Source of the DNA: Jaapia argillacea MUCL 33604
Lineage: Eukaryota > Basidiomycota > Agaricomycetes > Jaapiales > Jaapiaceae
NCBI GenBank assembly: GCA_000697665.1
Contig: KL197747.1
Span: forward strand, 168,719-232,718
Reading direction: 5' to 3'
Length of the DNA: 64,000 bases
Below the pieces are notes generated by a model, which worked only from the letters and a program-made list of their open reading frames with translations, was not told the origin of the DNA and searched no databases. Shown here piece after piece: positions 32,108 to 47,837 of the stretch (position 1 is the stretch's first letter; the number at the start of each line of letters is the position of its first letter). Made by a program: the position numbers and the translations under genes.

Positions 32108-33451
32108 GTCGTTGAACTGGTAGTTTGTCTCTGCGCGTGCATGTTGTAGGAGATGTTAGATTTGGATTTCCACTGGCAGTTCCAACCGGATTGCCGGATT
32201 ACATAAGCCTGACCCTGTAGCACAATGAAGTTACTTGCGCACAGTTACTTCGTCGAGTCTAGGACCCCAGCTTGTTCGGTATTCCAGGTTCAATTCCTCT
32301 GAAGCGGAGCGGGGGTTTCGATTTCTAACTGACACGGTTGAGTGACGTCGAACCATGAACCTCTTGATGATCGATCGACGGGATTGGAAGAATTCTGCTG
32401 ACGGAACCATGGCAGCATCTCAGACTCGTAAGTGAGGCCTAGTGTCTATTTCTCTGTCAGTTCTTTCCCCGTCTTTGTCTCTACCAAGCATATTCTGAGC
32501 AAGGAGAAGGATGACTGTACGAAAGTACAGCTCGCCACTCGAACCGATGTCACTTTGCCGAAAGGTTTTTTACCGGATGGTTAGGAGAAACGTCGACCCC
32601 ATATCACGCCAGACGACGTCCATGAGGTATGGAGAACACCTTTCCTACTTTCTTTTCCCTATTTTCAACCGAGTTCGGTATGCTTATGCATTGTCTGCGG
32701 ACGCCGTATACTTATCCTGATTCCGGTATCCTTAGCTACAGCCAATCCATATCTGCATGTGTATGTTTTCAAATAATCGAAATCACTTGACATATTCGTC
32801 AAACTTGGGCCCTAGTCCAGTCGTCGCAGTCGCTATTTGATCGCCGTTTGCCATCCTCTGAGACAACGACTCATCCCCTTCACGAGCATTTCCCGCATTT
32901 CTTTGATGTTGCTAGGTGCTTCTCTTGGAGGAATGTGGTGTCTCAACATCGATACAACCAATCGCCGGCAGCTCACCAGACGGAATCTATTGTCGTTGAC
33001 TGGTCCTTTGAGCCTTCGTCATCATCTCACCCAACCTGTCCATCGTGAAACTTACGCCTTGAATGATCTGCTGGATGTGTGCTCTTAGATGCCTTCGTCC
33101 TTTCTGTCGTTGTCCCTCTGGTACTTCAGATCGTTTACTCCGTATCCCGCATGAGCTACCCGGCTGTGGAGTCTCAATCCCATCTAGTGTTTACGGATTT
33201 TCAAAGTTTATGGCCTGGGGATGCAGTTGCATTTGTTTGAACTGGCCTACCTGACGGTTTTTTTCGAGCGACACGGTGCCTTCTCTATGCATATAGATAC
33301 TGTAGATCCCAAATAACGAGCGGATCTCGACTCAAATGGTAAGAAATCGAACTCGGAATAGCACAAACAACAATCTACGACAAACAGTCATATTCCCGGA
33401 AAATTCATAGACTAAACAACACAGAGTGATCCTACTCGGTGGGTGTAGGAC
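32108..33451. other. Intergenic region, no gene recognised
   Basis: About 1.3 kb holding the promoter of membrane-protein copy 2 and the terminator of the F-box gene at 33452. Short plus-strand frames near 32511 and 32837 show no domain. A B-box-like stretch (GGTTCAATTCC, near 32289) lacks the paired stems of a tRNA. Confidence 0.35.
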
Positions 33452-35047
33452 CTACGCGTAAGGAATAATCCAGAGAGACCAACTTCGATCGAGGATGATG
33501 AGGGATCCTCTGAACTCTTCGAGGTGAATGGAAAGGATGTCGTGAAGGCTGAGGGGCGGCGGAAGAGAAAGAGGTATCGTACGCGTAGTTCGTTTGTGTG
33601 GGTCATAACGCACAAGACGGAGAGTTTTCGCGGGGCTGGGATGGGATCCGTCGTCTACAACGGCCATGACAACGTCACAAGCAAACGCCCCCCATTCCTA
33701 TCAACTCCCCACTGTCATTGCAAAAGACCGTCCGATTTATGGGCGCCTCGACAGCATCTGCGAAAATGTAGGAGGATGTAGAGTTGGATGCAGGCCAGAA
33801 CCGAACGGTCGTTCCTGCTCGAGAGGAGCTCGCGGACACCATCATGACGCCACGCGAAGGAAAACCCGTGTTGTAATAGCCCCCTGGGATGTGTGTTTTG
33901 TTAAAACTACCATCCACAATAGCTAGGGACTGAAGAGGGGCATTGGACTCCAAAGGTCCGCGGGGAGACAGAGGCACGCCAGAGGACAGCAATTCTTCTA
34001 GGTGGTAGTGATAAATGTGCAGTTGCTGTTCGTCTTCTACCATGACGTATAGTTCATCGGCAATGATGCTCACTTCAAGGTGCGCTGGGCCTTGCTCTGT
34101 GTTCTGAGATCATATAAATGCGAAAGTCGTATGGCGATGCGCACAGACCACGACTTACTAAAGGAATCCCACACTGGAGGTTGCATAGGACAGTTTTGCT
34201 TGAATTAAGAGCGTAGATACAAATGTGATGTGTTGTATCGGTCTGGCTGCCAATAAAGCCAACATAACGGTCGTCCAGGAAAATGACCTCTGCGCATTGT
34301 GATGTGAGGGCTTGTTGGAAGATCACGTTAATAGAGGGAGGCGCGTGATTGAGTGCCACAACTCGGAGCATAGTAGGTCTTCTCACAGCCATCAGTTGTC
34401 TCAGAGCATTTCCAGGTGTAGAAACTACTTACACGTTGCTACCAGGGACAAAAAATGTTTCATCTGAAGTTTCAAAAGCGACCACGAGTCTTCCCCGTTC
34501 CAGGTACATGTCCGAGTAAAGGAGAAGTATCCGCCCTACCACCACCGAACCCACAAACTTCGCAGATGTTAAATCCCAAAGCGCAGCAGTTCCTTGCTCT
34601 TGAAAGTGCAAAAGGATAAGCTCCGTTCCTGGTATAAACGCAATGACATCTATGCTTTCACCGAAAGGAAACGAACGAATGGTGCCGATAACGCTGGGTT
34701 CATCCTTGCTCCAGTTGTTTTCTAACCTGCGAGCATGCATGGCAGCATCGATCAGGCTCGTCAACTCGAATTTAGTGAGATCGTCGTCGTAGGGACAAGG
34801 CAATGGGCGGCGGCTCTGCATTGTCTTCAGCACCTCAAGCCACATTGAACGGGATTCACGAAATTCATGAAAGCGACGGCAAGTCTTCGAAGCTGTCAGT
34901 GAGCTCGTGCACGACGTGAGGCAAGAACTTGAAATTGCGTACGGCTAGAAAAGCGAGGACTCCTTCAAGATCGGCGAGATGGGAAAGAATCTCCAGAATT
35001 AGATCCCCTGGCAGCTCATCCAGACGACCGCCTTTGCGAACGCTCAT
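33452..35047 (-). CDS. F-box protein, local family member 1
   Basis: Starts at ATG 35047: MSVRKGGRLDELPGDLILEI, LSHLADLEGVLAFLA, a standard F-box helix set. An intron (GTACGC...GAAG) then leads to TCRRFHEFRESRSMWLEVLK. The following roughly 450 residues are rich in short beta-strand-like repeats (GTELILLHFQEQGTAALWDL, RYVGFIGSQTD) that resemble a degenerate beta-propeller. The C terminus reads LRLVRYDPHKRTTRTIPL and ends WSLWIIPYA, matching the ends of the two paralogs at 35286 and 48718. F-box proteins link substrates to SCF ubiquitin ligases through Skp1; the C-terminal region would bind the substrate. The frame changes near 33680 through a junction that could not be resolved by eye, so one small intron there is uncertain. 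It shares a 238-bp intergenic region with its divergent neighbour. Confidence 0.78.
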
Positions 35048-35285
35048 AGGGAAGAGAATCAGATCACAACTTTTTGGAGGGGCATCGCTACCTGCTGCTG
35101 GGGTCACATTCACGTGATGGTGTGACCGACGACAGACACAAGAACGCCGCGTCGCAGCGTCTTTCAGTTGAATACTTATTCGAGTTGTCAATCCGGCCAG
35201 ACTCTCCACACTGCGAGTTGTAAGTATTATATGTCGCATTGATGTGTCGAAATGTAACTTGGATACGGGTTGATCAAGTTGTACA

Positions 35286-36887
35286 ATGGCGATCTCAATT
35301 CTCAATATTCCACGCGACGTCCTTCTGGCGATTGCCACCAGCCCCAACCTCAATATGCAGGATGTCTGGCGCTTCACTCAGGTTCTTCATCGTGTTGTCA
35401 TTCTCCCATGAGTACATGTGCTGATTTCAATTCTAGATTTGCTCCCAACTGCGTTCCCTCCAGAAGGAAAAGGTGTTCTGGGTTCGAGTTCTCCGACATC
35501 GACGGACACCCCGACCCTATCATATACCGTGCGGAGAAGACATGAGCAAGCTTGATATTGATGTCCTAAAGGCCATCGCCACTCGAGCTCGTGACCTGGA
35601 TAGTAATTGGAGCCGTGAAAGTCCACATAGCGTCGGCCCCGTACATTCCTTTGATTGCGAATCCGACAGCATGCTCGCATTTGGCATACAGGGAACCTCT
35701 CTTTGGATCACACATTCTCCAATCTCGGGTCTAGCTTCCCTCTGGGATATCTCTCGGGCGAAACTGATCTGCACCACTATGATTGGCGTTGGTGTGTTGA
35801 TCGTGTCTGATCCTCTCGACGAGACGGGGGTTCATTTCAGGGGGGCGGTCTTCTGCGAACACAAAGATGGGGAACTGCGGTGAATTTTCAGTGTTAAGTC
35901 AACTCAGCTTCGATGACTAAACTGTGATTATCCTAGGGCCACAACTTTGATGCTACTCCGTGTGCATTATATGCGTTCGGTACCCAGCTTAGAAGCTATA
36001 TTCCAAAGAACATTGCCCGCAACTTCTCCCGAAATTCAACCGTTTGTGTGGACCAACACCCTAGGATACTTCCAATGTCAGGATGGTCTGGGTACGGTCA
36101 TTACTTTCGATATGAGGACCGGTGCCGAGTCGAAAGGCTCGATGGACATGAAGTCAAACGTAAGGTTACGGTTCCTCCATGTATTGCTTGGCACTAACTC
36201 TGTTATCAGGAAACACGACAACATTGCATACTGGCATACATGGGCAAAGTGGTCATTGTTTCTGAAGACGAGAAACACTTTATCGTGGATCACTGTCCTT
36301 ACCGACGGGTTGCCTCATCCTCCTTTCCTCAGCCTCATTCGGATATGATTATCAAGGTCCCTAGCAAATCCCCCTCAGGCCGTCGCAATGGTCCCTCGCC
36401 AGGAACACTCGACTGTATGGTCAGTGGTCATCCCTCCAATGGACCTTTGTCAGCATCCATTCGATACAACAAGCGCACGAAATCTACTGCTGTCATGTTT
36501 CGGCAGGCCTCTTTAAGGCTTGCTGCTGATGACACCGTGGAGATTGTATCCTCGCTAGGATTGGATGATTTCACCAGGACAGCGACGGTTCCTGGTAAGG
36601 TTTGGCATTACACCTTCAACTGCGTCGACAAGTGCTCCTGGCCCCACGTCTTTGTGGGTTATGATGGAAATCATGTTCTTCTCATAATGGAGGATACGGA
36701 GGCGAGGAGGTGCAAATTGCACCTGGTACGATACGACCCCACGACGGAGAACACTCACGTTCACGAATTGAAGGTGCCTAGGAGGATTAATCTCAAGGAG
36801 ATCTCGACGTTTGCGTTGGACGATTGCGCTGGGATTGTCTTGTTAATGGATAAGTTTGCGGTCATGCATTGTTCGTACTATGCTTGA
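35286..36887 (+). CDS. F-box protein, local family member 2
   Basis: The start is at ATG 35286 (MAISILNIPRDVLLAIATSP), a short F-box-like N terminus. An intron from about 35380 with a non-consensus donor (GTTCTT) and a good acceptor (TTCTAG) joins ICSQLRSLQKEKVFWVRVLR. Then come the same blocks as in member 1: CGEDMSKLDIDVLKAIATRA, DLDSNWSRESPHSVGPVHSF, WITHSPISGLASLWDISRAK. After two further introns the C-terminal half holds DDFTRTATVPGKVWHYTF and HLVRYDPTTENTHVHELK, ending MHCSYYA. The role should be the same as for member 1, substrate selection for an SCF ligase, but the F-box is weaker here, so Skp1 binding is less sure. Confidence 0.72.
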
Positions 36888-38035
36888 CATTGCTTTCGAA
36901 TTCTACGATGTGTTATCTCCCAATGATACTAATCGCCGAGTCCAGTACAAATTTTCAACGCGAGGGTTGGGAACACCCATGACGAGAATATGAGGGGATC
37001 TGAACAAACTGCGAACCGCTTCTTCGGCGGGGTGGAAGATGTTGACAGAATCCGGCATGAACCCTACGTATTCTTGTAGTGCCTAAGCGGGTGTGTCGTT
37101 GCACCGATGAGTCTCGCGATGAAGTTGGAGGACGGTGGATGGCGGTTCGTCGTGTCCCTCCGACTAATGGTTCGTTGGTGAGGGGAGGCTGTAAAAGCGC
37201 GGGGGTGGCAGCCAGATGATAGTACCTGTGACTTGGAGCTGTATTCATTTGCCAACATTGAAACGAAATGGGGCAAGAACTAAAGGCCACTCGACTGGAT
37301 TGATTGCTCCTAAACTAAGCGTATTGCTGAGCATCCGGACTGAACGCTTGTCATGTAAGCTCTGCAAGCTCCGTCGGAAAGGAGGACTGTCCAGCTGAAT
37401 AAGAGCTAGGACGACGAACAATCCCGTGCAAGGGCGCCTAGGCATCTACGGGAGATACAGGTGGTTCAGGGATACGATATCGAGACCTTCGGGGCGGGCG
37501 ACAGTTTGACAGTAGAGTGAACAGCACGGACTCACTAAACCTAAAGACCTCGACAATATGAATGCATGGCTGCTGTGCCCGTTCACCGGGCTGCGGCGTT
37601 GACCTGGTTCGTGATATGGATACTCGTAACCAGAGGTGCCTCATTCTCGACCCGATTCTGACGACTTTCTGACCACATTTCAAGTAGATAAAGGGAAAAA
37701 CAGTAGATGGGGAAGCTTGAAAGACCATGGCGCCCGCTTTGAAAAAAGACCTCATCGGAGATCAGTGGGCAAGATTGGCGAAGGAGAGCGCAGAGGTTTG
37801 TTCCGAGGCTCAACTGGCTCGCTTCCTAAGTATATTCGAGGTAGGATCAGAAGAATAACAGATGGTGGAACATTCAGTGCGTTTGCAATCAGGTCATCGT
37901 GCAAAGGCAAGTTTCCGCCACCGCGGATGAATTCGGACAATTGTTTGTGGCGAACAAATACACGTAAATACGAAGTAAATAGTGTCCTCACTGTCCCGAA
38001 CGTTGACCACGCTTTCTCCATCGTCTGTTATCGCC
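36888..38035. other. Intergenic region with a possible decayed coding fragment
   Basis: About 1.15 kb between the F-box gene and ATP synthase f. On the minus strand, near 37070-36950, a stretch reads EYVGFMPDSVNIFHPAEEAV then SLFRSPHILVMGVPNPRVEN, which looks protein-like, but an in-frame stop lies directly before it and no start or splice chain was found. Nothing else is recognisable. Confidence 0.3.
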
Positions 38036-38511
38036 ATGCACGCCTCTCTCGTTCGCCGCCAGCTCGGCAATCTCATCCCCCCAAAAATTGCTACTCCTTC
38101 CATCCTTGTGAGCCCGCAAATGAACGTTCTGGTCTGAATTGCTGCTGAACGTAATTTCTCTGGATATGTTTAGTCTTCTGGGCAGGGTGCTGGCCTTACG
38201 CCCTTAGTGGAGTTCTACTCCAAGCTTCCCAAAGGTCGTGCAGCGACATCAGCGGTTGGCGGACTCAAGGCTCGTTACTTCAACGGCAAGAACGCGTCGG
38301 GTGCACCCGTTGTGGCCACCATTGCTGGAATTTTCCTGTTGGGTTATACCATCGATTACCACAGTGCGTTCCTTTCCTTTCTTTCAAAATTTCATGTCAC
38401 TGACTTGTATCCCCTAGTGCACTTGAGTACGTCTTCGGTCTGTTTTGTTTTGGAGATTCCACACTCACGTTTTCCTTCACTCCAGAGCACCACAAGAACC
38501 ACCCTCACTAG
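38036..38511 (+). CDS. ATP17: Mitochondrial F1Fo-ATP synthase subunit f
   Basis: Four exons with all junctions visible. MHASLVRRQLGNLIPPKIAT PSIL ends at 38107; the next exon starts at 38174 with SSGQGAGLTPLVEFYSKLPK, then GGLKARYFNGKNASGAPVVA and the membrane span TIAGIFLLGYTIDYH. A tiny exon (MHL) and a last exon (KHHKNHPH, stop at 38511) complete it. This is the conserved fungal subunit f: an N-terminal matrix part, one membrane helix and a short His/Lys-rich tail. It sits in the membrane part of the ATP synthase, next to the dimer interface. The product is about 100 aa, as expected. The last two introns flank an exon of only about 9 bp. Confidence 0.93.
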
Positions 38512-39858
38512 TCATGGGTACTCGGGCGGGCGCGGGAATCTGGAGATAGACGTGATGGAAATTGTATTTGAGGTTGCAGATTGAATCCATTTCCCATCCT
38601 TTGAAATCATATGGCTGTTGAGAAGGCTCAAGGAGTTCATTTCCGGGCAATTGACGTCCCAGCGCGACCTGTGGTACATACCCATGATGATGGTTTGTCG
38701 GGTGATACCACAACTTTTCTATTCGGATATCAACATCTGACCTCCATGCTGGACGTCCCTTCACTTGTTTATATCACCTGGTAAGCAGCTGGACTACTCC
38801 TGGCCTTGTGTAAACTTAGCGTCTCCCTTATTAGTCATCTGGGCGACTCTGACGGTCCCACATTCTTGTTATGCTTACCTCGCTTTGTTGCATTCTGTTT
38901 TGTTGGTCGAACTCCATTGTTTGATTCTCGCCAGCGGGGCATCCACAACGAACTTGGAAAGAACGGGGTTGTATGGCAGTTGCATGACCTAGCCTCCGGT
39001 TACTTACGCTTGGTGATTTTCGTCGAGGCGTGCTTCTCGCTAGCTTCTTACTTCCAATAGGGCTCTCGGAGAAACTGGCCGTTGATCTCCCTCCCTTCGT
39101 CATTTCATAAACCCCTGGCGAGTCGCACAAATACGGACAGTACTCCCCAATTCGTCGTAAGCACATTTCTCCATAGCCTCGCTGTTGAAGCCGTTTATCC
39201 CCTTCTAGCTATCGTGCTCCATGAGGCAAGTTACAGAGGGAAAACTCAAGACTCGCAATTTTTTAGAACCTCGGACTTCAACAGCTCCGATGCTAATATA
39301 CCCCTCGGGTTGACTCGTTCCGAGGTCACCGGCACTCCATTTGCCATTCGCCATCATGGCGTGACTGTTTGTGAAGAGGAATGTGTTGTAGACCACATAT
39401 TTCAACAAAGATCGTCGCCCACAAATGAGGAACGCCCCCATAAACGGCCTTCACTCAGACTCTGGCCTCAACCCGACTGGTATCCGCTATTCGCCTTCGG
39501 TTGGCCTCGATGCTTCAGATTCCTGACGTTAGAGGATCCGATGTTCAGTATTGCACTCCGAGCTTTCTCAATTTGCTCTCTTGTCTCTTCTTTTCTTCTA
39601 AACAACCGATCATTCCTACTGCCCACTTGACGACAAGCGCCGTCATAGGTCATGGGTCGCAACTCTTGCTCCATGTGACCAGCCAAGTCGATCGGGATGT
39701 GCAACCGGCGAGGAAATCCTAGCGTTCCGAGAGGGTGATTTCGATAACAACTGTGTTACTATGCTGACATTACATGACCAGGTGTACAAGGAGTAGGATA
39801 ATACAAGTGATGGCCGTGATGGGGAGTGGAGTCACTGGGACATGTGGGTGCGCACCGT
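38512..39858. other. Intergenic region, no gene recognised
   Basis: About 1.35 kb. The longest plus-strand frame (39082-39630, 182 codons) has no domain, signal peptide or sensible splice context and is probably chance. The region must hold the terminators of ATP17 and of the small Cys-rich gene. Confidence 0.35.
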
Positions 39859-40185
39859 TCACCTTCCTTGTCGTCGACGAGCTTCCGCTGCTCGACATGC
39901 CCAACAAAGATCAGCGACAGCGTCAATATCTTTTTGAATCTCGGGCCCGTAGTTCTATGTGGACAAGTGCGCATGATCAGTGAGTAAAAATGGGTACGAG
40001 ACGTTCAGACATGTCTCACCTTGATACAAGAATGTTCCCGGCAGCTGGGTGTATGACGAACACTTCGTTCGCACCGTCTGGAGCCACAGTCCATGATTGC
40101 GACAACTAGGTGGCGTTGGAAGTGCTAAGATGACGAGTCAGTACGCCATTATGCGATGCGCGGAGACGACGTATGTACCCCACAT
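39859..40185 (-). CDS. Small Cys/His-rich protein, putative zinc-binding (about 62 aa)
   Basis: Spliced from three exons: ATG at 40185 with only 7 coding bases in the first, then 40020-40105, then 39859-39954. The introns 40106-40178 and 39955-40019 have GT-AG ends. The product begins [20 protein letters not shown], then [20 protein letters not shown], then [20 protein letters not shown] and ends there. Cysteines and a histidine are spaced C-x4-C-x5-H-x3-C-x3-C, with a later C-x2-C, which suggests a zinc-stabilised fold. An in-frame extension to ATG 40480 through another intron (40207-40264) would add a hydrophobic stretch, but a TATA box at 40501-40506 lies only 21 bp before that ATG, so the short form is preferred. 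No named family was recognised. The consistent splicing and cysteine pattern argue for a real gene. Confidence 0.55.
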
Positions 40186-41985
40186 TGCGTCCAACGCGTT
40201 CCTTCGCTGCAAGACAATACGAGGTATCAGAGTCAGTGGTATCAGAAAGGGATGATCGACTTACGCTACTTGTTGACACATGTTGAGGAAGGTGGAAAAA
40301 AATACAGGTGGGTATGTGTTGGTTGGCGACAATCGCGAGAGGGTATATGAGACAACGCGTTGCGATGGATGAGACCAGGATAGCGCAAGCGGTACAAAGG
40401 ACCAGAGCACGAGGGCTAAGGATAGGCGTTTTGAAGGGAAGGCAAAAGGGCAGCGAAGAGTAGGAGGGCAAGTTACGCATGAGCCACTAAATACGCGACC
40501 TTTATACAATTTGGCGAAGAACAATGACCCGCCAATCTGAGCCACCAGATTAAATGAGTCGTAAGCAGAGCTCGCAGGCCGCTTTGTGGTACTTTAGAAC
40601 CATCGTGAGATCCGAACGCATGTTTCTGAGCAATTTCTCTCTTGTGGGTTCGTATTTTGTGACAGCCCATCATCGGAAGCCCCTTCCTGGGCTAAACAAA
40701 CCCTTCTGTCATGTGAACCTGCCTCCTTCAGGCCCCTCTGTCCTTCTGCGGAAGCAAATACGATTGATGAGTAGAGTGCTTGTATGGGACTAACTGGTAT
40801 ATTTTCCTGAAAGCGGGAGGTTACTGATTTCGCTAAGCCCGAACCTCGTTATCTCGGCTTGCCTGCACTGCCGTACGGAGAAGATTATCAGTGCCTCCCT
40901 TTTCGACTCCTTCCTTGGCATCTCATCCTCTTCAGTCAGCTTGATCAGATGGATGATCCGAAAACACAATATGGATGGACGTCCGAGGCCGTATCAGAAG
41001 TTTGTCCACAAGTAACCTCTTCCGGCTATATATAATTAATGCGGCGCCACAAAGACAGCAAGCATCGTCGCCGGAAGTACCAAGGAGCCTCCTCGAGTGT
41101 CCCTGTGACGGAGGTACTGCAAGTTAAAAGAGCCTCGACGCCTCGTGTTGGCCATGCATTCACCGGACTTTGCCTCAACAGGCCGACAAGACCTGTCCCT
41201 GAGCCTGTTCAGAGAACACAGGTACGCCACTACCACAAGGCACTTCATCTCTCACAATTCAGATCTATGTAGAATGCACAGAGCAACGCATCGACCGGTT
41301 ATCGATGCGGCCTCAGCCAGATAACAACCGGCCACGGGATCCTCATTTCGCTCTGGCCCGGGATTTTCACCTACATCCAGCGGAAACTCACCCTGCACTA
41401 CCTATCCGTCCATCATCGATACAGATGTTTTGGATCCATCGTCTTCGTTGTGAAGATATTTCAACGCCTAGCACGACCTCCGCCTCTGCGACGGAAGCGC
41501 AAATCCGACTTACCCCCCAAAGTCCTGCAACTTCCGGCTGCCCGAACACGATGCTTTTTTCTCTTCAAATATCGTGCCGGATATGCGGTTTGAATTCCGA
41601 ACTGTCCGGGTACCACGCGCTCGAGGGAGGTGTCTCAAAAAGTCCTGGCTAATCTTGTGGCTTCCCTCGACTCCATCCGCTGGACAAGACTGAGCCTATC
41701 GGTCAAAACTACCTGGCGCCGATGTGTATACACAATCCAACGCACCAATTGCGAAGCCATCGTGGATGAACGCGGCATCCTCAGGCAACCTGCCAATGCA
41801 GGGCCGGTGAGCATTAGCACCGGCAACCGAGACGAACAGTGACTTAGCACGTTCCTGTCCCACTCTCCGGTCAGATTTTCTCAAGGAAAGATAGGAAACA
41901 TGACGGGGAAACCGCGTCATAGTCCGCGATCATGCTCAGAACGATTTCCAATCACAAAAACGACAAGTGTGGGAGTGCGTACATC
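40186..41985. other. Upstream region of the Cys-rich gene and downstream region of GPI16
   Basis: About 1.8 kb. It includes the probable leader of the gene at 39859 with one likely leader intron (40207-40264) and a TATA box (40501-40506). Plus-strand frames at 41039 and 41305 show no domain. Nothing else is recognised. Confidence 0.35.
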
Positions 41986-44034
41986 CTAGTCTACTTTGTC
42001 CTGCTTCTCCTCCGAATCGGTCACACGAACAAGTACGAACCGCCTTGTCAACAAATTGAAAATGCTTCCAAATGTTAGAGCGATGAGGGTGCAACTCATG
42101 ATGATCACATTGTAAGGCATGCTGAAGTCTGGGGTTGCCAGGTCGACGAGGAGTGTTGGCGTATAGATTCTCCGTAGCTCCAGCGGTCTTCCGCTCCGTT
42201 TGTCTTGAGACAAGGAAGTCGTTTGATTCAGGGAAGTCGGGATATTGATAGGGACGAATACCGCGGGAGGAAGATCCCAGCCTCGTTGGGCATCTGGAGG
42301 GTGTTCTGTATATCTGAGAAACGACTTTGTGACATCCATTGTAATCTGGATTGTGGCTTTCGGAGGTAATGTCAGGGCCGCTTCGAAGAGCGTGGGTCGG
42401 GAGTGCGGGACGGGTAGGGTGTAGGTGATAAGAGACATCAAGTCATCTGAAGAACCAAAAGGTGGGCAATGGCGTCAGTAACGTCCCTAGCGGAGGCCGT
42501 AATGCAGACGACATTTACCACGTGAACGACCATCGCAGTGTACTCGGAGAGTGTGTAGGTAGAACTCGAGAAGCCAGGGCATAGTCTCAAGATATATAGT
42601 TTGGATCTGAGCGGGAAGGTTATTCTGTATTGTGATGGATAGTTGACCGCGAGATTGGCTCGATCCTGTCAAGATTCGCCGTACAGAGAAATGGGTGAGG
42701 GGAACTGTCGGGGGTTCCAATGCTACGGGACGGTATGATCAAAACGAGAATCAGAAATTAGGACAAACCTTACGATAAGAATTCGAAGAACGAACTTACG
42801 GTACTCAAAGATAGCTTCGAACGGCCATCGCAAGGAGACATTCAACTCCTCTGTCACTGTGGGATTGTGAAGCCACGAATCGTCGGAGGTTATTGACGAG
42901 AGCCTACCATTCTTAGTGTTAAAGATTGCATATTCCCCATCTATCTCGGTCGGATCAGGGCCGAGGGAGTACGCCTGATCTCGCGGCAATTCGACTCGGA
43001 TTTGACTAGAGGCAGCGACTGGACATGATCTGCGAATCGACCTATCAAAGATTGATTGGAGCGACCAGTCTGATGGCCAAGCGCGTTTGAGTCAATACAT
43101 CGCTCCGCTGTGAGCGGAATACTGATGCTTACCACGTTTTTGCTCCAAAGACATGCGGATGGGATCAAAGACCGCCTGGAAGGCTAGCCTAACTTCGACG
43201 CCCATGTCTTCGTGCCAAAGCACATGAACACTCATGCCATGCCAATCGGCATCGAAGAGTCGATGGGGATTCAATAGACTGGCGATCCCCGAGAGAGCTT
43301 TGCAAGGCAGCAGTTTCAAGAATGGCGTCAGGTTCTCAGTACAAACATGTTCAGACGGCAGCGATGCATGCCGGAGAAGATGAGGTAGTGTCCAATTTGG
43401 CAGGGAACCTTCGGGGGCAAAGGCAAGGCTTGGTGAGGTGGTTCGCTGCTCGTCAAGGGAGCCAAGAGATGCACAGAAGAGGCCAGCAAGGGCATTTCGG
43501 AGTCCCTGCCATCGTTCGTCCACACTGAAGAAGACCAGACATGATCATTAGGTACGATCTCATGAAAATGGGTACAACGTACGTCGTGGGATCACCAGCT
43601 CCCATCCAAGCCCACAATTCAGCACCTGTTCCAACTCCAGACTCTTCTGGGTATCCCCAACGCTCGTAATTCCATTTGCCAGCATTCAAGGACAGATGTA
43701 ACTCGCTAACGGCATATTCACGTAGAACTTGTCCCAATGCAAGGGGAAAGAGGGTGTAGTGCTGTGCTATAGGGAGGGTTCGCGACAGTGTTCGCCATGA
43801 ATGTACAGTCAAATACCTAAACATACAAGAGTCTTCGCTTCCCAGACTTTGTGGGTTTCTCGGCGTAGTTCCGTTCAACCGGGTTGTGAAAGAGAACCTG
43901 GACAAGACTTTTCCATCACGGAGTGAGCGTAGGACCAGGTCTTCGTCAAACTGTTCCGTATGTGCAGCAAAAGATCCGAGTATCAGATACGGCAGACACA
44001 GGGAATAGGATATCGCCAGCCAGTGAAGATACAT
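41986..44034 (-). CDS. GPI16: GPI transamidase complex subunit Gpi16 / PIG-T
   Basis: Starts at ATG 44034 with a signal sequence (MYLHWLAISYSLCLPYLILG SFAAHTEQ), then FDEDLVLRSLRDGKVLSRF, the usual Gpi16 opening. The hallmark block follows: FPLALGQVLREYAVSELHLS, LNAGKWNYERWGYPEESGVG, GAELWAWM. Middle exons give the lumenal beta-rich part, including the conserved cysteine region near 43230. The last exon encodes PPDAQRGWDLPPAVFVPI and a C-terminal membrane span (MPYNVIIMSCTLIALTFGSI) with a short cytosolic tail. Gpi16 holds the Gpi8 protease in the complex that attaches GPI anchors to proteins in the ER. The length and topology fit. It is divergent from AFG2, with 381 bp between start codons. 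Confidence 0.93.
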
Positions 44035-44415
44035 CCCAAAATTTCAGCGCATGAGTGTTCGTGGCAAGGAGGTGAGCATCACGTAGCACCGCGCTTCGCT
44101 TCGCAGCTCGCGAAGCACAGAAGCTGCGATAAGAATGGTGCCCAACAAGTGCCCAAAAACACCCGCGACAACCTCCAAATCCTTGGATTTTCTCCTCGTC
44201 GGTCGTAGAATTCGCTGGCAGAGTCTGGGATTGCTTTCGTATACTTATAGCATATCACTGAACCCAGCGGACCACAAAATACAATTCCCACATCTTGACT
44301 GGCTCTCCCATCTTGCATTTGAGAACACTGGAGTCTGGAAGATAAGGAAAAACACGAGGGCGAGCCAGGCTAGCGTAAATTTATTGGACAGGACCCTGGA
44401 AAATATTGGAGCTGG

Positions 44416-47568
<3,153 letters not shown>

Positions 47569-47782
47569 CGGAGCTTGGAAATGGAGAGTTAGTTATCACA
47601 GGCTGTTGTGAGGGAACTGGTACTATCAATATGAGTGCGTGATATATTGGCGCGCTCAATTATCTGGATTGCGGGAGAGGAGTATGTGGAGCTGTTTCTT
47701 CGTGAAGTGTCCCATGACACAGGATTACTCTGTATGACGGAGTCGGTGGAAATAGTTGATATCATTCATAGGCGGATGAAAA

Positions 47783-47790
47783 TATATAAA
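47783..47790 (+). promoter_or_regulatory. TATA box of the small hydrophilic protein gene
   Basis: TATATAAA, 48-55 bp before the ATG at 47838, an ideal distance for a short leader. It supports the small gene as real. Confidence 0.6.
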
Positions 47791-47837
47791 CAAGATCCAT
47801 TGTCTGTTGCACGCCAGAATTTACCCAACACTCGACC

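Noticed and set aside
32260-32320. Possible tRNA (B-box-like GGTTCAATTCC)
   Set aside because: The flanking bases do not form a T-stem or acceptor stem, and no A box lies at the right distance.
36955-37290. Protein-like minus-strand stretch (FMPDSVNIFHPAEEAV)
   Set aside because: An in-frame stop directly precedes it and no start or splice chain could be found. Kept only as a possible remnant in the intergenic note.
39082-39630. 182-codon plus-strand open frame
   Set aside because: No domain, signal peptide, splice context or homolog was recognised. The length is possible by chance in this base composition.
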